Assembly (NCBI GenBank): GCA_014058105.1
Contig: JACGCM010001752.1
Span: forward strand, 434,001 to 498,000
From: Kingdonia uniflora
Lineage: Eukaryota > Streptophyta > Magnoliopsida > Ranunculales > Circaeasteraceae
Direction: 5' to 3'
Length of the DNA stretch: 64,000 bases
Shown: positions 56,900 through 64,000 of the stretch, one piece after another
How the letters are laid out: each line of letters starts with the position of its first letter
How positions within the stretch are numbered: the first letter of the stretch is position 1
The notes under the pieces: model-generated
What the model was told of the DNA's origin: nothing
What the model saw: the letters and a program-made list of their open reading frames with translations, nothing else
Databases searched by the model: none
Translations under genes and position numbers: made by a program

Positions 56900-57960
56900 T
56901 TCACAAATATGATGAGAGCTAGCACGAAATTATGACTCTGCATTAGAACGAGATATCACCCTTAGTTTTATACTCTGCCAAGTAGCAAGGTTCCCACGAA
57001 TATGATGAAATAACCTGACGTGAAATGACTAGGTGAGTCCAACATTCAACTCAAGGTTGAACAAGTTTATGAAAGACCATACCTTTTCTTGGACATCCCT
57101 GCAAATACTAACAAATGCAAAACACGACCTCAAGATGGGGGACATTGTGCATGCATAAAACAGCTAAGCATATCAATCGCGTATGCTATATCAGGTCGAG
57201 TGTGTGAGAAATAAAGCAATTTTTCCTACAAGATGCTGATATTGGGAAACACAGTTAAGTAAATCACCACCTTTATCGCCCAAGTTATGATTATGCTCAA
57301 TCGAATTATTAGGTCGTCGACTCCCCAATTTTCCCCATTGCTGTAAGAGGTCGAGGACATACTTCCTTTGAGATGTAAATATGCCCATGTTAGACCGCGT
57401 CACTTCAATCCAAAGAAAGAATTGCAAGTGACAAATCTCTTTAATTTCTCTGAGCAAAGATATTCTTGAAGAGTGTATGGCTTCACTTCAAAGATAGCCA
57501 AAAGCAATAACTACACCAGCGAACCAATCCCAAACACATGGCAACTTTGCAACCTATATAGCAATATCATAAGAGAGACCTCCCCTTATGTCCTGGAAAA
57601 GTGATTCCTGGTGAGATGAACATATACGCTTCTTTTAAAAAACCTCCATGCAAAAAAAAAAAAACTTATTTTACAACAAGTTGATGTAAACCCCCAATTA
57701 TTATTCACTTATAATGACAGCAAAACTAGAACAAAATTCATCTTTGCGACTGTCGCGAATGTTTCATGGCGATCAATCCAAAACTTTACTTTTAACCGTT
57801 GACTATCCAAAGTACCATAAGCATGGTTTTTAACTGTAAACATCCAACGACGTCCCATTGCTCTCTTCCCATGGATAGGTATAAGATCCCAAGTGTGTGA
57901 TTAATATCTAAAACTCAAAATTCTTCATCAATTACAGCTTCTCAATCAGGATCAAAAATT
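56900..57960 (-). mobile_element. Decayed copia reverse transcriptase
   Basis: On the minus strand, 57850-57690 reads RAMGRRWMFTVKNHAYGTLD and ETFATVAKMNFVLVLLSL, which is the copia GCKWVFtvK...ETFAPVAK...VLLSLA region. 57457-57191 then reads FLWIEVTRSNMGIFTSQRKY, VLDLLQQWG, SQYQHLVGKIALFLTHS. This continues as PDIAYAIDMLSCFMH around 57190-57140. Order and spacing match RT downstream of the integrase. Frameshifts separate the pieces, and no LTR is identified on either side. Confidence 0.8.
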
Positions 57961-60298
57961 GCCTCATGAACTGTAGTAGGAACAGGAAAATTAGACAAAG
58001 TTGTTACAGGCACGATAAGAGGAAAAAGAAAACGATAGAAGATGAAATTAGAAATAGGAATTAGTGATAAGAATATCAAGATTAGAAACTGGAATTTAGT
58101 GATCATGACAAGAAACACATCAAGATATTGATTTGGTTCCGCATAAATGTGAGAGGAAAATGGAACAATGAATGTCGATACAACGGTCTATGGTCTCTCT
58201 CGTCATCGGGTAAACCTCAAGGTCCTTGTGCTTCACCATGGTTAATACAACAATCGGAGGATTCTCTCGCCGTCTATAAACATAAATTTATTTCTGTTTG
58301 CCCGTGCTAACCACAGTATGTGCAGTTATAAGAAGATGGATCGTTGTTAGCATCATGGAAGTCTTTACTAAATGGTAAATGAACAAAAAATAATCCGAAA
58401 CAATAAAGAAGTCCCCTTCCAAAAATAATAGGCTGCCGAGTTATCGTTGATTCTCGAAGGGGAAAAAAAGCACATAGTAATAGACAAAGCAAAGCCAGGC
58501 TAGTCGATGATAACACTTGTACCCCATTCAAGTGTTGAAGTAAACAAAGATATATAATCCAGACTCCAGATTAAGTTTCAACAATCCAGGTTTTTAACAA
58601 AAACACAAATATTTGACATGGAAGCAAGAAGGATGGATTCTTGGAAGAAGCACGGTAGGGTGTCTGGAATTTGAGAACACTGGAAGGGATACGTTTGATC
58701 ACGCAACAAAACAGAACACCTTCAGAACATGTATACGAATTCTCATAGAACAAGATATCTTTCAAACCTGACGTTCTTCTCTGAACACCCATTTTGTAGC
58801 GGAATTTTAACACAAGTCTCGTACTCTATCCCATTTCCGTCACATAATTTTTAAAGTACTGTATTACCATATTTTGAATCGCAATACCTACACCTTTATA
58901 TTAAGCCAGGTCTGAACCATTTGGAGAGAAGAAAAATCCATGTACACCTGCTAAATTAAAAAAAAAAATTGGTGGTTCATATCTCGCTTTGCCAAAAGTA
59001 AATTCATCAAATTTTTGGGAATTTATACTCTCCTTTTCTTACAAAAAGGTTGTGATTTTTAAGATGCTGAGCAAACACACCTTCCGAAGTGAATCTAACC
59101 CTACTTATGTGACTTGTTTCGAAACTTTAGACAGTAAGGCTCTCAACAGTGGGAAAACTATGCAGAAACATCTGAATAAGGTATAAGGACGAAAGGTTGC
59201 TCACAACTTTCATTACCTCAAAGCAAGCTATTCTAGAACCTCAAAACACCACCACATGGTATAGAGTGTCTTAAGGGACTAGCCCCGCTTTACTGACCGC
59301 AACCTCCCTTTTTGCCATCTCTGATCAGATTACCACACAATTATGACATGAAACAGCTCACCAACCGTCAGTGTTCTTTTGGCCAGCGCCAAGCCGCCAA
59401 CACATCAAAGATCTGGATCCTCCCACCAGCCATCTTCTGCCCCCCGTGGTAACCACAGTCTGTCTAATGCCCTTACCACAATGCCTGACAGCGTAAATAT
59501 TACTCCAATGTTCAGCAGTCGACATTCAATCGCCAACAAGCTTATTTAGACTACCATCACAGTACCAAACCATATTAACTATGGCCCTTGTTTCACCACC
59601 AATTATCAAGGTTACCTGATTGTGAACTCGTTGCCCTACACCACGGTCATTTCTATTCAAGGATGAAAGCTGAATACTGCCCATGTCTCTGGGTACATGT
59701 AAGGTTTCTAATATGATTGGTTGGACGTCTCCACCTCAGAAAGTGCAGCCTAACAAACAAATGCCTCATCTACTTTATGAAAGGGTATCACTGCATCTGA
59801 GTCCGTGGTTTAACTCAAGCTAAAGGAGTATGGTGCTCTCTCTCATTAGCCTTAAAGTTCATACCTATTTTTATTTTATTTATTCCTACAATAAACCAGG
59901 ATATGATGTTTCTTCTATATATAAGAAAGATCATTTATGTTTAGGAATTAGAATTGGAGTGAAATTAAAAGTCCTTAGGATTTAGGGTTTTAAGGGAGTC
60001 TATAAATAAAGGTTTGTGGGAACCAAACGAGTTTGCATGGAAACTTAATAGACCCACAATAGAACTTAGTAAAAGTGGAAATCTTATTAGAGGCCCATAT
60101 TTGAGCCTTCAGCGGCCCGTGCTCAGGTTTGACTTTCGACAAAAGGTTAGCTTTGAAAGAAACTTGTAACTGGGACTGGGTATCCTTTGTGATGCTTATG
60201 TTGAACCCTAAGGCGGACCCAAGAGAGAGAGATTTGTTGGATTAGATGCTCTAATTAGTTTGTACTATGTCAATTTCTATTCTTAAAGTTATCCATGA
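57961..60298. other. No gene recognised
   Basis: 58310-58530 (minus) contains a weak zinc-knuckle-like NCTYCG that could be part of the same copia element. 59270-59760 is less AT-rich than its surroundings and may be an old retroelement piece, without a match I can name. A TATA-like tctataaataaagg lies at 59998. Confidence 0.35.
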
Positions 60299-60307
60299 AT
60301 CATTAAA

Positions 60308-60699
60308 GGGTTAATTAGCTTTTAGACCCGAAATAATGACCACGATTTGGGCTAACCCCCTATGATTGTCATTTTTAGCTTTTGGACCCTAAAACAACCC
60401 GGAGCTGTTAGTTTTTGTTAAAATACCAAAATTACCCTTTTCATCTCCTTCTCTGCCATTGAAGCTTTGAAACTAAAGTAATGCATAAATTACGAAACAA
60501 AACAGAAATCAAAACTAAATTAAAACAAAAATCCAGTAACAACATCATCATCAACATTCAACAACAACCAACATCATCACAAAAAACCCCAACAACAGCT
60601 CCGGAGTGTTTTAGGGTCCAAAAGCTAAAAATGACAATCATAGGGGGTTAGCCCAAATCGTGGTCATTATTTCGGGTCTAAAAGCTAATTATTTAACCC
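60308..60699. mobile_element. Mutator-type MITE with ~100-bp TIRs, TSD ATCATTAAA
   Basis: The arms, about 60308-60412 and 60591-60699, are inverted repeats with very few differences (shared ttagcttttagacccgaaat, gggctaaccccctatgattg, ttttggaccctaaaaca). The 9-bp direct repeat ATCATTAAA lies at 60299-60307 and 60700-60708. The 392-bp element has a ~180-bp A/C-rich loop and no gene. Near-identical arms and an intact TSD suggest recent movement. Confidence 0.93.
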
Positions 60700-60708
60700 A
60701 TCATTAAA

Positions 60709-61529
60709 TTAGTCTGTCAAAATAATGTGTTGTTAAGGACCAAAGGCCAAACTTTAAGTTTGATTGGTCATAACACGTTATCAGAAGCGAAAGCCACCAC
60801 CAACGATCACCTCTCAATTTTTTAAGATTCATCGAGGTTTGCGTCCTAAAATCCATACACTATATTGTCCGACCACAGTTTTAGAGGCATTTAAATATGA
60901 TTAAGATCTACAATAGTACTTTTGATGTGATTATATACAAGCTTATAACATTTAATGGAAAAATCATAGAAACTTGTTATTTTACACCAATCAACAGATT
61001 TATGTATGGATTATATTACATGCTTTCATAGATTTTTCATGATATAACACAAGCTTATAGCACTAAAGAGTTAATGGATCTAAAAACCCATCTTAAATTG
61101 AGGTTTCTGCACCACTTCAATTTATTTGTATCTTCTTTCAGTTTAGACCTTGGGGCAAAACGTTAAAACCTATCGTGTTTTTGGTGACAGTTTTACCCAA
61201 ATGCACTAGGCTAATATGCATCAAATTTTCCCGCATAAATTGATGTTTTAACATGGTGGCTTTTGGCTCCCTTGTTATGCTGATGGCAGTAGTAGTGCAC
61301 CACCATACAGAGCAAAACCCTAATATTATTTCATTCTTTTATAATTTTTACATATATCTGGGGAAGTTGATTATGGTCGTGATTTGATAAATTAAATAAG
61401 AGAATTGAATTTATCCTTTGTAGTTTTTTAATATTTTATTTTAAGTATGTCCTGAATAGGGAATTAGAGAATTCCTTACAACCCCTCCCATCTAATTGGT
61501 GTGGGGACCACCTTACACATAATATTTTT
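60709..61529. other. Intergenic, nothing recognised
   Basis: AT-rich, without supported features. Confidence 0.4.
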
Positions 61530-63890
61530 TAAGGGGACGCCCAGTTTTAATAGCCACGGACAGTAGTCTTATAAACAAGACCAAGGCCCCCCCAAACCTT
61601 ATGGAAACCGAAGGCCCACAGACCTCGAGAATAAGTCCAAGACCCGTATTTCTTACGCCGAATCCAGGGCCCGTAGTCCTTAGTCCTTATAGTAGAAAAG
61701 CAAATACAATAGAAGGGAGGCCGAAGCCAATACCTAATAAAATTAGAACCTTATGTAAGGCACCCCCATTTTGTCAAGCCTAAGAGCTGCTCTAGCTTCT
61801 CTAGGAAGTTGATGAAGAAACCAATATTCAAAATCACCAAGTGAACTTGCTAACTTAGCTAAACAATCTGCAACTTTGTTCCCTTCTTTATAAATATGAG
61901 GGATGCGTATACCATGAGTTCTACAGATATCAAGTACTTGTTTCCATATGTTAATGCATCTCCATGGTACCCCACTAGTAGAGCATAACCACTTACAAAG
62001 CACGAGGGAGTCTACTTCAACCTGCAATGGGAACCAAGGGCAACACATGTTTTCAAACCATAGAGCAAAGCCAAAACTTCTGCAATCGTATTAGTGCCCT
62101 CTCCAAACGACGTTGCATAACCATACACAAAGTTGCCAACCCAATCTCTTACAACGCCTCCACCACCACAAGGGCCAGGATTTAGAATGGAAGACCCATC
62201 AGTATTCAATTTAAAACCACATAACGGACGAACCCATCTAACCACTCTTACTTGTTTAGGCATTACACATTTCGGGGAAATCTGCATAGCTTGTAAGGTA
62301 AGAGATTCATTGTAAGAACAGTTCTTGGTCACTTTGAGTTTCAAATTTGCACCCTTTAACCCCTGCTTTACTATTGAAATTATGTGAGAGGCATTCATGA
62401 CAATATTGTCATGTTTGAAAGCATTCCTTGACTTCCAAATTTCCCATAAAATTAAGGAGAATACCTTGCAATATGCCCATATGACTGCTTTTATTAGCTC
62501 CTGATTGTCAATGATGAAGAATGCTTTGAATTGATTGAGATCGAAGTAGCCTTAGACCACACACCCTGCTGAAATGAGCCCACACTTCTCTAGCAATGAA
62601 ACCCTGTACAAATAGATGGCTGAGAGACTCCACTTTGTGATCAAAGCAGCAACAACATCTAGATGGAAACTGAATATAAAACCTCTGAACCATAGTATCA
62701 ACAGCAACAAAACCTTGCAACAGGTTCCAATTGAAAATTGTATCTTAGCAGGTATCACCTTATACCACATCTAGCCCATTTGATTGATGGGAATAGACTG
62801 AGATCTGACCAAGTTCCAAGCAGTTTTAATAGTAAACCTACCGTCAATAGAAGGTACCCATACAACATTATCTGCCTCCTCAGATAAAACAAACCATTGA
62901 GATATAGATCTTTTCATACTGGGTGGAATATCATTTCTCAGCTTGTACCACTGCCTACAGTAATCACATCCTTAATGAATATCCTTTGATCAGTTTCTAT
63001 ATCCAAAATATTACTAATGTCATCCATCGCCCAACCAGTTATCATGCCAAAAGTCAATGTTTCCTTGCCCCACTGTCCAAGCAGTATTTGATTGAACAGT
63101 CTCGAAATGCTTAACCATCTCCTTCCAGAGTTTAGAGGCAAAACTAGGTGCAGCCATAGGGAGATTTCCCATAAAATATTTGATCTTCATGTATTTAGAC
63201 CATAGCGATTCTTTATGTAACACTGACCAAACTTTCTTTAGAAAAAAGCTTGTTTTGATGGCTTCCAAACTTCTAAAACCCAATCCACCCTCAGATTTAG
63301 GCCTGCAAATCTGAGACCAGGAAACCCACTTCTTCTTAGGTCTACCCTCAAATGTGCCCCACAGAAATGAAGAAAAAATTCTCTCTAAAGTGCTTATCAC
63401 ATACTTAGGAACCTGAAGAGAAGATAGAAGGTGTATAGGAATAGAATTAAACACATGAACAATGAGTACCATTTTTCCCCCATTAGAAAGTAACCTCCCC
63501 TTCCACCCATCTATTCTCTTTTGAATTTTGTTCGCCAAGGTATAAAAATGAGAAACTTTAAGCCTGTTATAGTGGATGGGGGCTCCAAGATAAGATCATA
63601 GGAAATTGCTTGAGAGTGAAACCAGTTGCACTTTGGATGATGTGTTTTCTTGCCATAGGTACTTTATCATGTATATAAACTCCACTTTTGCAAGCATTCA
63701 CCAGTTGGCCAGAACATTTCTCATATCTGTCTAGAAAAGTTGTAAGACCCTTGATAAAATTTTGCGACCCATTTAAAAACACCACAAAATCATCTCCGTA
63801 TAGCAAATGAGTTAATGGCATAGCACCCTTGCTAGACTTGAAGTATCCAATTGTACCAGATTGAAAACAATGAGATAAGCCTCTAGATAA
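61530..63890 (-). mobile_element. L1-type LINE, RT to RNase H
   Basis: On the minus strand, 63880-63567 carries the RT palm (MPLTHLLYGDDFVVF; YGDD in place of the usual FADD) and the next RT motif GQLVNACKSGVYI. 63538-63020 reads KIQKRIDGWKGRLLSNGGK, PIHLLSSLQVPK, FLWG and GGLGFRSLEA, the connection domain. 62770-62508 holds the zinc-binding FDHKVESLSHLF. 62398-61743 holds the RNase H (GFKLNTDGSSILNPGPCGGGGVVRD, then KEGNKVADCLAKLAS). The 3' UTR seems to reach about 61530. Frameshifts and stops split it. The right end breaks off near 63890, so the endonuclease is missing. Confidence 0.88.
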
Positions 63891-63892
63891 TT

Positions 63893-64000
63893 GTTAAAGC
63901 CACTAGTAACAGCCCTTAATTACTGCTGTAACAGCTCCTAGTTATTGCTGCATAACAGCTCCTACTTATGGCTATAACTAACCACTTAGTTACTGTTGTA
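63893..64000. repeat. LTR-like short repeats at window edge
   Basis: Starts tgttaaagccactag and contains three copies of a ~28-base unit built on gtaacagctcctagttattgctg. Position and form suggest the 5' end of an LTR that runs off the window, but only 108 bases are visible. Confidence 0.35.

Noticed and set aside
56310..56900. 196-codon minus-strand frame
   Set aside because: Low-complexity Leu/Phe/Ser content over AG/CT-rich DNA, with no motif and no homology I recognise. A possible 5' exon of the unknown gene was considered but not supported.
58310..58531. Possible copia gag zinc knuckle (NCTYCG)
   Set aside because: Only half of a CCHC motif is visible, followed by a stop. Not enough to call.
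1..64000. tRNA, rRNA or organelle-derived segments
   Set aside because: None recognised beyond the tRNA-derived SINE promoters; a covariance-model scan would be needed to exclude a cryptic tRNA gene.

Overview
This is nuclear DNA from a eudicot plant. The genes have introns with GT..AG junctions, and the proteins are plant types: a GPI-anchored beta-1,3-glucanase, a GDSL esterase, a PLAC8/cadmium-resistance-type protein and a plant dynein light chain. The rest is the usual plant transposon mix of Ty1/copia and Ty3/gypsy LTR elements, L1-type LINEs, a tRNA-derived SINE, Mutator-like elements and PIF/Harbinger-like MITEs. I cannot name the species. The window is gene-poor: I can support three genes that look functional (one only as a 3' half), two host pseudogenes, and at least a dozen mobile elements, many with exact target-site duplications (TSDs).

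Layout. 1-4041: decayed copia polyprotein (+) ending in a 246-bp 3' LTR. 4690-5439: PLAC8 pseudogene (-). 5498-9920: complete non-autonomous LTR element (TSD GTATT) just upstream of that pseudogene's ATG. 10443-19276: Mutator-like element (9-bp TSD AATTATATA) carrying a broken transposase gene (-) and a DUF1985/Ulp1-like fragment (+), itself split by a 1.95-kb LTR element (15438-17385, TSD GTTTC). 19410-19934: solo LTR (TSD CTTAG) at the edge of a MITE. 20347-28035: intact dynein light chain gene (+), two exons around a 7.3-kb intron holding LINE and LTR debris. 28792-29153: MITE. 29319-34737: GDSL esterase pseudogene (+), hit in exon 1 by a gag-protease-only copia element (29519-32133, TSD GGGAG) and in intron 2 by a 1.39-kb solo LTR (32332-33719, TSD CGTAG). 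34778-35876: PIF-like element with an internal duplication and a nested MITE. 38240-39956: gypsy LTR-gag fragment (-). 40737-44048: complete GH17 + X8 glucanase (-), four exons, 498 residues.

45162-53302: the last three exons of an unrecognised but clearly coding gene (-). Its 7.3-kb intron contains a SINE (45598-45733), a very large near-palindrome of about 2.4 kb centred near 48107, and a scrambled LINE (49460-52290). 53650-54915: LINE 3' end (+). 55860-55988: second SINE of the same family. 56900-57960: decayed copia reverse transcriptase (-). 60308-60699: young Mutator-type MITE (TSD ATCATTAAA). 61530-63890: LINE reverse transcriptase to RNase H (-). About 63893-64000: LTR-like repeats running off the window.

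The observations most worth following are the 2.4-kb palindrome in an intron, a GTCATTTGT-type motif recurring in introns of both Mutator-element genes in sense orientation, palindromic TTCGAA arrays shared by the U3 regions of several different LTR families, and an LTR element whose only protein is an intact gag-protease reading frame. All protein assignments are from reading translations by eye; no database search was possible.
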